From: Hyphomicrobiales bacterium
GTDB taxonomy: Bacteria > Pseudomonadota > Alphaproteobacteria > Rhizobiales > CAJQND01
Assembly (NCBI GenBank): GCA_028285595.1
Contig: JANQOW010000040.1
Span: 1 to 36,054, forward strand
Direction: 5' to 3'
Length of the DNA stretch: 36,054 bases
Shown here: in pieces, positions 24,467-30,949 of the stretch
How the letters are laid out: each line of letters begins with the position of its first letter
How positions within the stretch are numbered: the first letter of the stretch is position 1
Program-made: the position numbers and the translations under genes
The notes under the pieces: generated by a model
Seen by the model: the letters and a program-made list of their open reading frames with translations, nothing else
Told to the model about the DNA's origin: nothing
The model's database searches: none

Positions 24467-24794
24467 GTCGGTCTCCATTCAACAAGAGTGCCGTACTCTG
24501 AAATTCTTGTCGATGGCGAAATAACTTCATTTCTAATCGCCACCCTGTCCCCAAAACACAAACTATTCTAAGGCAAAAACAAAAAAATTCATACCTTTTG
24601 CTCACAAGACATAGTTGTGCGTAATGGAATTTTGCTGACGGTGAATGGAGATTGATTAATATTGAGCAGCGGAAAAACGGGGTTCATTTGAACCTTTCCT
24701 TGCTCCTTAAAGTTGCGCAACGGTTTCTGCACGGCCTGTCCCCGGTTCGCGCGATGCAAGCAACACGCGAACCGGGCAGGGAGGGAGTGGGCAG
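24467..24794. other. Intergenic stretch with one strong inverted repeat
   Basis: About 330 bases between a small unknown gene and the GMC oxidoreductase gene. It contains an AT-rich part (24500-24660, probably the promoter of the small minus-strand gene) and the inverted repeat at 24741-24776. No coding region is supported. Confidence 0.5.
24741..24776 (-). terminator. Stem-loop after the GMC oxidoreductase operon
   Basis: An 11-bp perfect inverted repeat, CCCGGTTCGCG (24741-24751) with CGCGAACCGGG (24766-24776), has a 14-base loop and lies 19 bases beyond the stop of the GMC gene. Position and stability suggest the end of the operon's mRNA, but no T-run follows on the minus strand. It may therefore be a 3'-end stabiliser or a protein-dependent terminator. 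Confidence 0.5.
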
Positions 24795-26366
24795 TTACAG
24801 GTTGCCCTTCTTCATTTCACTGGCGATGCGGTCGGCCTGCCTTAAGGCCAAAGACACGATGGTCAAGGTCGGGTTCTCGGCCGCGCCCGTGGTGAACTGG
24901 CTGCCGTCGGAGACGAACAGGTTGGCCACGTCGTGACATTGCCCCCATTTGTTGACCACGCCGTCAGCCGCGTTCGTACTCATCCGGCAGGTGCCCAAAT
25001 TGTGGGTCGAGGGATAAGGCGGGGTCGGGTAGGTCTGGGTGGCCCCCACCGCATCATAGACCGCGGCGCCTTGCTGGAAAGCATGGTTACGCATGGCGAT
25101 GTCATTTGGGTGATCATCGAAATGCACATTGGGCACCGGCAGGCCGTACTGGTCCTTCTCGCTGGCGTGCAGGGTGACCGCGTTGGATTCCTGGGGCATG
25201 TCCTCGCCCACCAGCCACATGCCGGCCATGTGGTCATACATATCCATGGCGGAGCTGAACTCTCGGCCCCAGGCGCCGGGGTTCAGGAATGCGGCCATAA
25301 ACGGCAAACCCAGAGACAGGGTCTCCATCTCATAGCCGCCGGCAAACCCGCGCGAGGTATCGTGGCGCGATTCGTCGGTAATGATGCCGGCCATGGTGGT
25401 GCCGCGGTACATGTGCACCGGCTTGTCAAACACCGCATAGACCGAGCCGGTCATGTGGCGCATGTAGTTCTTGCCCACCTGGCCTGACGAGTTGGCCATG
25501 CCGTCCGGGAACATGGACGAGGCGGAGTTGAGCAAGAGCCGCGGGCTCTCATAGGCATTGCCCGCCACACAGACCACACGGGCCTTTTGCTTGTGCATCT
25601 TGCCGTCCTTGTCGGCATAGACAACGCCGGTGGCCTTGCCCTTATCGTCATGCTCGATCTTGAGCACCTGCGCATTGGAGCGCACTTCCAGATTGCCCGT
25701 GGCCTCGCCCTTGGGGATCTCCACATAAAGGGTGGACCATTTGGCGCCGGACTTACAGCCCTGGAAGCAGAAGCCGATCTGCTGACAGGCGCCGCGCCCG
25801 TCGCGTGCCTCTGAGTTGATCGCCATGCGGCCGGTGTGACAGTCCTTGTAGCCAAGCTTGTCGGCACCGGCTTTCATGATCTTGAAGTTATTGTTGCCGG
25901 GCAGGCCTGGAATGTTGTTGGTGCGGGTGACGCCCATGCGGTCTTCCGCCTTGGCGTACCACGGAGCCATTTCCGCGCCATCGATCGGCCAGTCTAGAAG
26001 CGATGCGCCTGGAATGTCGCCATAGGTGGTGCGGGCTTTCCATTCATGGTCCTGGAAGCGCAAGGACGCGCCGGCCCAGTGCACGGTTGATCCGCCCACG
26101 GCCTTCACAATCCAGGCCGGCAGGCCTGCAAAGTCCTTGGCCACGCGCCAGGTGCCTGATGTGGTGCGCTTGTCGAGCCAGGAAATCTTGCCGAACATGC
26201 CCCATTCATCGTTTTCAAAATCTTGGATCTCGTGGCGGCCGCCGGCCTCCAGGATCACGGTTTTCACGCCAAGCATGGCCAGCTCAGCGCCCAAGGTTCC
26301 GCCGCCTGCGCCAGAACCAATGACGACGACGACCGTGTCGTCGGAAAGATCGAATTTAGCTGTCAT
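24795..26366 (-). CDS. GMC-family FAD-dependent dehydrogenase, catalytic subunit
   Basis: 523 residues. The N-terminal FAD-binding motif IGSGAGGGTLGAELAMLG and EAGG are present. GGSTVHWAGASLRFQ, STHNLGTCRMS and ENPTLTIVSLALRQADRIA mark the GMC/gluconate-2-dehydrogenase type, with the catalytic His in HNLGTC. A cysteine trio C194, C200, C204 (ACQQIGFCFQGC) resembles the Fe-S-binding cysteines of FAD-dependent glucose dehydrogenases; this is inferred. There is no signal peptide, as expected if it is exported folded together with the Tat-borne small subunit encoded 18 bases upstream. Electrons would pass to the operon's cytochrome c. The substrate (sugar, sugar acid or alcohol) is undetermined. 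The start has a superb AAGGAGAA. An AhcY-style or transporter role is excluded by the flavoprotein motifs. Confidence 0.9.
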   Translation of the reverse strand: MTAKFDLSDDTVVVVIGSGAGGGTLGAELAMLGVKTVILEAGGRHEIQDFENDEWGMFGKISWLDKRTTSGTWRVAKDFAGLPAWIVKAVGGSTVHWAGASLRFQDHEWKARTTYGDIPGASLLDWPIDGAEMAPWYAKAEDRMGVTRTNNIPGLPGNNNFKIMKAGADKLGYKDCHTGRMAINSEARDGRGACQQIGFCFQGCKSGAKWSTLYVEIPKGEATGNLEVRSNAQVLKIEHDDKGKATGVVYADKDGKMHKQKARVVCVAGNAYESPRLLLNSASSMFPDGMANSSGQVGKNYMRHMTGSVYAVFDKPVHMYRGTTMAGIITDESRHDTSRGFAGGYEMETLSLGLPFMAAFLNPGAWGREFSSAMDMYDHMAGMWLVGEDMPQESNAVTLHASEKDQYGLPVPNVHFDDHPNDIAMRNHAFQQGAAVYDAVGATQTYPTPPYPSTHNLGTCRMSTNAADGVVNKWGQCHDVANLFVSDGSQFTTGAAENPTLTIVSLALRQADRIASEMKKGNL

Positions 26367-26384
26367 TTTCGTTCTCCTTCGCGC

Positions 26385-26930
26385 TTAGCCGAGCCAGTTG
26401 ATGTCATCGAAGCCGCGGTTGATGTACCCGCCCTCTTCGGCGCTCGGGCCCTCGTAGCCGAAGATCGGCCAGACCTCAGGATTGTTGTAGATGCCTGTCA
26501 CCAACGAGCCGCGCACCTTCTGGAAGAAGCCGGAGCTTTCCATGGCCTTCAGAAGCGCCACCCGTTCGGCCTCCCAACCGACGGCGGCGTAGTCCACTTT
26601 ATGGGTGGCTTGAGCGGCCTTGTTGAGATCTGCGACGCCGCTCTCCAGAAGCGTCTTGTCATCGTCAGATTTGGCGGCCGCGCCATCCAGACCCTCAATC
26701 ACCTTGGCGTAATATTTGTCGGCCAGTCGGTCGTGGGGATAGATGTCCCGGGCCATTTGCACCAGGGTGGCGAAGCTCTCCGGCTTCACGGCCTTGGCCA
26801 TGGCGGCCCAGGCACTGTCTGCCCCGACGATCATGCCGGATGAGGCGATGCTCATAACAACCAGCGAAGCGCTGCCGGCACTCAGGACCCCGCGGCGTGA
26901 GAGTTTCACTCGTTTATCGAGTACACGCAT
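26385..26930 (-). CDS. Gluconate 2-dehydrogenase subunit 3-like Tat-exported small subunit
   Basis: 181 residues from the ATG at 26930 (GAAGGAG 8 bases upstream; a TTG 21 bases further up is unlikely). A twin-arginine signal is seen at residues 11-16 (SRRGVL) followed by a hydrophobic stretch (SASLVVMSIASSGMIVGA) ending near AWA. The mature part has the subunit-3 pattern: FATLVQMARDIYPHDRLADKYYAKVIEGLD and a C-terminal PIFGYEGPSAEEGGYINRGFDDINWLG. In known complexes this gamma subunit assists folding and Tat export of the flavoprotein. It immediately precedes the GMC gene in the same operon. Confidence 0.88.
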   Translation of the reverse strand: MRVLDKRVKLSRRGVLSAGSASLVVMSIASSGMIVGADSAWAAMAKAVKPESFATLVQMARDIYPHDRLADKYYAKVIEGLDGAAAKSDDDKTLLESGVADLNKAAQATHKVDYAAVGWEAERVALLKAMESSGFFQKVRGSLVTGIYNNPEVWPIFGYEGPSAEEGGYINRGFDDINWLG

Positions 26931-26996
26931 GGTTTGTGCTCCTTCTTTCAAATTGAACCTAGGTTCGGTTTCCTCCAGTTATTTTTGGGCCTTGCT

Positions 26997-27392
26997 TTAT
27001 GTGTAGCGGCCGTGTCGTTGCAGGACTTCGATCTTGTAGCCGTCCGGATCCTGCACGAAAAAGAACTTGGCCATGAGTGCGCCCTCGCGGTGGAACTCCT
27101 TGACCGGGGTGGGCTCAATGCCGGCATCGCTCATGCGGGCATGCTCTGCATCCACATCGTCGACCGAGACCGCCAGGTGGCCATAGCCGGAGCCGTGGGT
27201 GTAAGGCTCGCTGGTGCCGTGGTTTACGGTGAGCTCGACCTCAAAATCGTTTTCCGGGTTCTTCAGGTAGACAAGTGTGAACCCGTCAAACTCAAAGCGG
27301 TCCTCAACATTCAGCCCGAAGGCGGTGTTGTAGAAGGTCACGGATTTGTCCTCGTCCAAAACCCGCACCATGGTGTGGATGGCTTTTGCCAT
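26997..27392 (-). CDS. gloA: Glyoxalase I (lactoylglutathione lyase)
   Basis: 131 residues, E. coli GloA-like. All four metal ligands can be aligned: His6 (AIHTMVRVLD), Glu53 (VELTVNHG), His72 (YGHLAVSVDD) and Glu122 (DPDGYKIEVLQ). It would convert the methylglyoxal-glutathione adduct to S-lactoylglutathione in the cytoplasm. It lies between the cytochrome c gene (14 bases upstream) and the dehydrogenase small subunit (66 bases downstream), so a detoxification enzyme is embedded in a dehydrogenase operon. The ATG at 27392 has GGAGGA with 7-base spacing. A specialised substrate other than methylglyoxal is possible given the context. Confidence 0.87.
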   Translation of the reverse strand: MAKAIHTMVRVLDEDKSVTFYNTAFGLNVEDRFEFDGFTLVYLKNPENDFEVELTVNHGTSEPYTHGSGYGHLAVSVDDVDAEHARMSDAGIEPTPVKEFHREGALMAKFFFVQDPDGYKIEVLQRHGRYT

Positions 27393-27406
27393 GTTGTTTT
27401 CCTCCG

Positions 27407-27778
27407 CTAGTCTTTAGCTGCAGCAATGTGCTCAATGATTGTCTTCCGGATTTCGGGGTCTTTCTGTTTGTAGATCATCACCGAACCGGGGATGAGGGCC
27501 TTGGGGTCTGTGAGCCAGGCGTCAAGCTGCTCTGCGGTCCAGACAATGTCTGCCGCCTTCATGGCTTTGGAGTATTTGAAACCTTCCACGGCCCCGGCCG
27601 GCCGCCCAACCACGCCCCAAAGGTTAGGGCCTTGGCGCGCCGGCTCGCCCTTGCCCAGGGTGTGACAGACTTTGCAGTGTTTCTTGTAGAGCTTGGCCCC
27701 GGCGTCTGTGGCGCCGGCCGGATACGTGCTGAGCGCGATGGTGAGCGCACTATAGATATGAGCGCGGTTAAAGCGCAT
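27407..27778 (-). CDS. Periplasmic class I cytochrome c
   Basis: 123 residues. A signal peptide-like N-terminus (SALTIALSTYPAGA, cut near A23) precedes one haem site C35-K-V-C38-H39, then GPNLWGVVGRPAG (typical of the c2/c-550 group) and axial-ligand candidate Met101 in PGSVMIYK. It is the likely electron acceptor for the GMC dehydrogenase encoded downstream on the same strand. It is the first gene of the operon; GGGAGG lies 13 bases before the ATG. The 102 bases upstream hold a hairpin (27830-27853). Confidence 0.9.
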   Translation of the reverse strand: MRFNRAHIYSALTIALSTYPAGATDAGAKLYKKHCKVCHTLGKGEPARQGPNLWGVVGRPAGAVEGFKYSKAMKAADIVWTAEQLDAWLTDPKALIPGSVMIYKQKDPEIRKTIIEHIAAAKD

Positions 27779-27829
27779 ATATGAGCAGCCTCCCTCTGCG
27801 GCTCGTTACGGCCGCTTAAGGCAGATGCT

Positions 27830-27853
27830 ACCACCCAGCGCAAAGCGGGTGGT
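27830..27853 (-). terminator. Stem-loop between the RHH gene and the cytochrome c gene
   Basis: ACCACCC (27830-27836) pairs with GGGTGGT (27847-27853), with a possible inner GC/GC pairing. It lies 28 bases past the RHH stop. There is no T-run, so terminator function is only plausible; it may instead sit in the leader of the cytochrome operon. Confidence 0.35.
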
Positions 27854-27880
27854 GTTATCGGGCTACTACGTTTGCGTGCC

Positions 27881-28198
27881 TCACGCGCCGGCGGCGGCGA
27901 CTGTCTCGGCGGCTTCCACCTTCAGCCTGGAATGATCAAAATCAGGTTCCAGGAAGTTCAGGCAGCAGCATCTCAGCAGTGACGCAAAATTGGGGACTTC
28001 TCCGTTCAACTCCAACGCTTCCTCGTAGAGCGTTGACAGAAACTTCGCCATTGGCATGCCCTGGGCTTTGGCAATGTCTTCCAGCACAAGCCAGAATTTC
28101 GACTCCAGACGCACGCTCGTTGGGTGTCCCAACAGGCGTACCGAGCGCGTTTCATGGGCGTAGTTGCCAGGGTTTTGGCCGGCAAAAACTTGACACAT
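27881..28198 (-). CDS. Ribbon-helix-helix domain protein (alphaproteobacterial MC-start family)
   Basis: 105 residues from the ATG at 28198, chosen because AGGAGGAAG lies directly upstream; a longer frame to 28276 lacks this and has low-complexity sequence. The text MCQVFAGQNPGNY, TRSVRLLGHPTSVRLESKFW, LEDIAKAQGMPMAKFLSTLYEEA and NFASLLRCCCLNFL matches the RHH_4-type family common in alphaproteobacteria. It is presumed to be a small dimeric DNA-binding regulator; targets are unknown. It is followed by the cytochrome c operon on the same strand and may regulate it. Confidence 0.82.
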   Translation of the reverse strand: MCQVFAGQNPGNYAHETRSVRLLGHPTSVRLESKFWLVLEDIAKAQGMPMAKFLSTLYEEALELNGEVPNFASLLRCCCLNFLEPDFDHSRLKVEAAETVAAAGA

Positions 28199-28335
28199 AA
28201 CTTCCTCCTCCCGACCTGAACTGGGGGGATTGCCCTTATTGTTTTGATGAGCGGGCCCTTGTCCCCATTCGGCCACTTAGAGTTTGAAGGTAACACACTT
28301 TTTGCGGCCTCGGAAGTTGGACAGACTGCGAAAGT

Positions 28336-29178
28336 CTAGGCCTTTACAAGTGTCTCAATGTGATCGGCCACGTGGCGGGCATCCACTTTGGCTTCGCGCA
28401 CAAGCCAGTCAAAATGGTCCGACAGCGCCCGCACGCGCTCAAGTTCGCGGAACGCCAGATAGATCTTGCCGATATAGACCGCCGCAAGGTTCGGTCCGAA
28501 CACGGTGACCGGCGCGCTGAACACTTGATGGGCATCAAACAGGAAGATCCGCAACCTGGGGAAGAGGTCTCTGCAGGTTGTGGCGATGAGGGTGAGCTGC
28601 TCGCGGCGCACCTCCAGGTCAAGACCGTCATAGTAAGATGTTCCATCGGCACACGCTTTAAGCTCGTGCAAGGGCAGGGCAATCTCGTAGTCCGACACCC
28701 CGGAGTAGAGCCACGCCCTTTGCTCACGCATGGCCTCAATGGCTTGGCCGGGCGCCTCGTCGCGCAGGGCTGCATATTCCCAGTTCAGCATACGTTCCGA
28801 CTTCAGGATGTCCGGCAGCGTGGCCGGAACATGCCGCACCTTGTAGCCCGCGGCTTCGCGGTGCCAGTCCAGCAGCTTGGCGTCCGCTGAGCTGCGCTCT
28901 GCCGGGCCCATGGCCATCGCGGCCGCCACGATATCGCCCGGGCGCTCGGGCCTGTTGGTGAGGCCCAGCAGCCAATCGCTGCTGACCCCCAAAACCGCGG
29001 CCGCATCGGCGGCCAGTTGGGCGTTTGGCAGGCGCGGGCTGTCATCGCGCAGCAGGACACCGATGGTCGAGCGGTCTACCCTGATTTCACGGGCTAACCG
29101 GCTGCGGGTAAATTTTTGCCGCTCCATGGCACTGGCCAGGCGCTCGCGAAAGATCACGGCTCTGTCGCGCTTGTCCAT
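28336..29178 (-). CDS. XRE-family helix-turn-helix regulator
   Basis: 280 residues from the ATG at 29178 (GGAG 6 bases upstream; another ATG 12 bases earlier is less well placed). The N-terminal Cro/CI-type helix-turn-helix (about 10-70) reads FTRSRLAREIRVDRSTIGVLL, then LAADAAAVLGVSSDWLLGL. The C-terminal roughly 180 residues (WHREAAGYKVRHVPATLPDIL, DLEVRREQLTLIATTCRDLFP, LRIFLFDAHQVFSAPVTVFG) form an effector-like domain I cannot name. It diverges from the DUF2061 gene. Its function and ligand are unknown; it is probably a one-component transcription factor. Confidence 0.8.
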   Translation of the reverse strand: MDKRDRAVIFRERLASAMERQKFTRSRLAREIRVDRSTIGVLLRDDSPRLPNAQLAADAAAVLGVSSDWLLGLTNRPERPGDIVAAAMAMGPAERSSADAKLLDWHREAAGYKVRHVPATLPDILKSERMLNWEYAALRDEAPGQAIEAMREQRAWLYSGVSDYEIALPLHELKACADGTSYYDGLDLEVRREQLTLIATTCRDLFPRLRIFLFDAHQVFSAPVTVFGPNLAAVYIGKIYLAFRELERVRALSDHFDWLVREAKVDARHVADHIETLVKA

Positions 29179-29302
29179 CAAAATCTCCATTGATGAATAA
29201 AATCTGCAATGTTGTATGTATGCAGCAAAAGGCCCTAATGTTCAATCTGGCCTATCCGGGGTAGCAGGATCCGGACGAAAACAAGAAGCTTGGAGACAAC
29301 TC

Positions 29303-29503
29303 ATGGAAACCACCGGTCGCCTGATCACCAAATCCTTCACCTGGCAAGCTATGGGCCTCATCGTGATGACCCTTGTGGGCTATGCCTTCACCGGCTCTGT
29401 GAGCGCAGGGGGCGGAATTGCCGTTGCATCGGCAACAATTGGATTTCTCAGCTACTTCATGCACGAAATGGCTTGGTCCAGGGTCCACTGGGGCCGGCAG
29501 TAG
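29303..29503 (+). CDS. DUF2061 small membrane protein
   Basis: 66 residues from the ATG at 29303 (GGAGA 6 bases upstream). It begins METTGRLITKSFTWQAMGLIV and has two short hydrophobic segments (AMGLIVMTLVGYAFTG and GGGIAVASATIGFLSYFM) and the family ending HEMAWSRVHWG. DUF2061 members are inner-membrane proteins of unknown function. It stands alone, divergent from the XRE regulator. Confidence 0.85.
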   Translation: METTGRLITKSFTWQAMGLIVMTLVGYAFTGSVSAGGGIAVASATIGFLSYFMHEMAWSRVHWGRQ

Positions 29504-29634
29504 CGGGTTTTCTGCGAAACGAACCCAATTTCGTGTAAGGCGCTGAAATACCGAGAGAACTGGCGCTATATGGGCTTTATGGTTGAGTTCGTGTGAAACG
29601 GGCCGCCATGCCCGGTATGGGGCGGCGCCTGAGC

Positions 29635-29769
29635 CTAGCTCACACCGGAAAAACCCGGAAACATATAGGCGGCCAAGGTGGCGGGCAGCAGATACGACAA
29701 GGCTGCCAAGACGACCATGCAAATGATCGCTCCGGCGATGATCTGCCTGGCGGGAAGGTCTTTTTTCAT
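29635..29769 (-). CDS. Possible 44-residue single-pass membrane peptide
   Basis: The frame from the ATG at 29769 to TAG at 29635 encodes MKKDLPARQIIAGAII, then a hydrophobic helix (CMVVLAALSYLLPATLAAYM) and FPGFSGVS. A basic start followed by one clean transmembrane helix is typical of a real small protein. The ribosome-binding site is weak (AAGG about 14 bases upstream). No homologue comes to mind. It otherwise fills a 340-base gap between the DUF2061 and PilZ genes. Confidence 0.45.
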   Translation of the reverse strand: MKKDLPARQIIAGAIICMVVLAALSYLLPATLAAYMFPGFSGVS

Positions 29770-29843
29770 GGCCGCACTATGCCTTAACGCTTTCATCGAT
29801 GGTGATCACAGCCTCGTGGCTGCGGTCACATCTTTGCGATGGC

Positions 29844-30122
29844 TCAGAACGGAGCGGTGGTTTCAAAGACCACGCCGATCTCTGTTTCTGAGCGCCAGAT
29901 CACCTGACATTCGGCCACTTCTCCGGTTTCGTCGAGGGTCAGCACAAATTTCTCCGGGATGATCCTCACCGCCAGGGTCCAGATCTTGGCCCCGGCGCGG
30001 GACAGATCTCTCACCAGGCAAGAGATGGCAGTTCGGCGCTTTGCGAATGTGATGGAGCCAAAGACGTTCCTTTGGGGGAATCTCGGAACCTTGCGGCGCT
30101 CCAATCGGGTGTACTCTGCCAT
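29844..30122 (-). CDS. PilZ domain protein, probable c-di-GMP receptor
   Basis: 92 residues from the ATG at 30122; a TTG 57 bases upstream would add residues of no PilZ character. Both c-di-GMP-binding motifs are intact: RxxxR at R10-R14 (RKVPR) and DxSxxG at D39-G44 (DLSRAG). The protein is a stand-alone PilZ domain, likely cytoplasmic, changing partner behaviour when c-di-GMP binds. It lies 144 bases from the GlcG/HbpS gene and within 1 kb of a c-di-GMP phosphodiesterase gene. Confidence 0.85.
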   Translation of the reverse strand: MAEYTRLERRKVPRFPQRNVFGSITFAKRRTAISCLVRDLSRAGAKIWTLAVRIIPEKFVLTLDETGEVAECQVIWRSETEIGVVFETTAPF

Positions 30123-30265
30123 CAATCGAACCCAAGGGTGGTTATTGCCTGGCTGACGTCCGCAGCCCGGCTTGCTCAATTCCCCACCACTTCGCGTCTC
30201 GTCAGCGCAAGACGCGGCTCTGGAACGGACCCTAAGGCAAGAAGGTGACTGTTCGGTAAAGCCGC

Positions 30266-30694
30266 TTAGCCCGCGTCGGCTTGAAAGCCCGCAGCTTCAA
30301 CCCCGGCCACCGCCGCCGCCATATCGTTGTCGGAGGTATCGCCGGTGATCCCGACGGCGCCGATGATTTGATCGCGCTTGTTGCGGATCAGAACCCCGCC
30401 GGCCACCGGCACAATGCCCTGCATCGACACGGCGTTCAGCCCGGCGCCAAAGTGGGGCCGGTCCTTGAACGCGTTTTCCAAGGCGGCAGATCCCATGCCC
30501 ATGGCCAGCGCGCCATAGGCCTTTCCGCACGCAATCTGAGGGCGCATGATGGACGAGCCGTCGGCGCGCTGCAGGGCGACCAGATGGCCGCCCGCGTCCA
30601 GCACGGCAACGGTCAGCGGTTTCAACTGAAGTTCGCTGCCCTTTTTGAAGGCGGCGCGGATGATGAGATTGGCTTTGGCAAGTCTGAGAGCCAT
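30266..30694 (-). CDS. GlcG/HbpS-family protein
   Basis: 142 residues with the DUF336 pattern: LTVAVLDAGGHLVALQRADGSS, IACGKAYGALAMGMGS, VPVAGGVLIRNKRDQIIGAVGITGD and SDNDMAAAVAGVEAAG. Family members include haem-binding HbpS and GlcG of glycolate operons; their exact role is often unknown. There is no signal peptide here, so it is cytoplasmic. GGAG lies 10 bases upstream of the ATG. It diverges from the PAS-GGDEF-EAL gene. Confidence 0.82.
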   Translation of the reverse strand: MALRLAKANLIIRAAFKKGSELQLKPLTVAVLDAGGHLVALQRADGSSIMRPQIACGKAYGALAMGMGSAALENAFKDRPHFGAGLNAVSMQGIVPVAGGVLIRNKRDQIIGAVGITGDTSDNDMAAAVAGVEAAGFQADAG

Positions 30695-30764
30695 GGGCGG
30701 GAACTCCGATCAATTGTTGAGTGTTCTCATCAGGGATTAGCGGTGTGATCGCGATCTTGTCAAA

Positions 30765-30780
30765 ACGCTTTCCAAAGCGT
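30765..30780. promoter_or_regulatory. Palindrome in the HbpS/GGDEF-EAL divergent promoter region
   Basis: ACGCTTT-CC-AAAGCGT is a perfect 7-bp inverted repeat with a 2-base centre, of the size of a dimeric-regulator operator. It lies 71 bases before the HbpS-family start and 170 bases before the PAS-GGDEF-EAL start. No regulator can be assigned. Confidence 0.4.
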
Positions 30781-30949
30781 GGGACGTGCTGAAGCAATTT
30801 CAATAAAATCAATCACATGTGCTCCCAAACTAACCAGTTGTTAACCATTTCCTGTGTGCATGGCACAATTCTGGACGTTTCGCGTTTCTTAAGAAATTCA
30901 GCCTAGTTTCGCTAGCCAGTCCAGAGTTCTGTTCGCATAGGGGCGCGCA

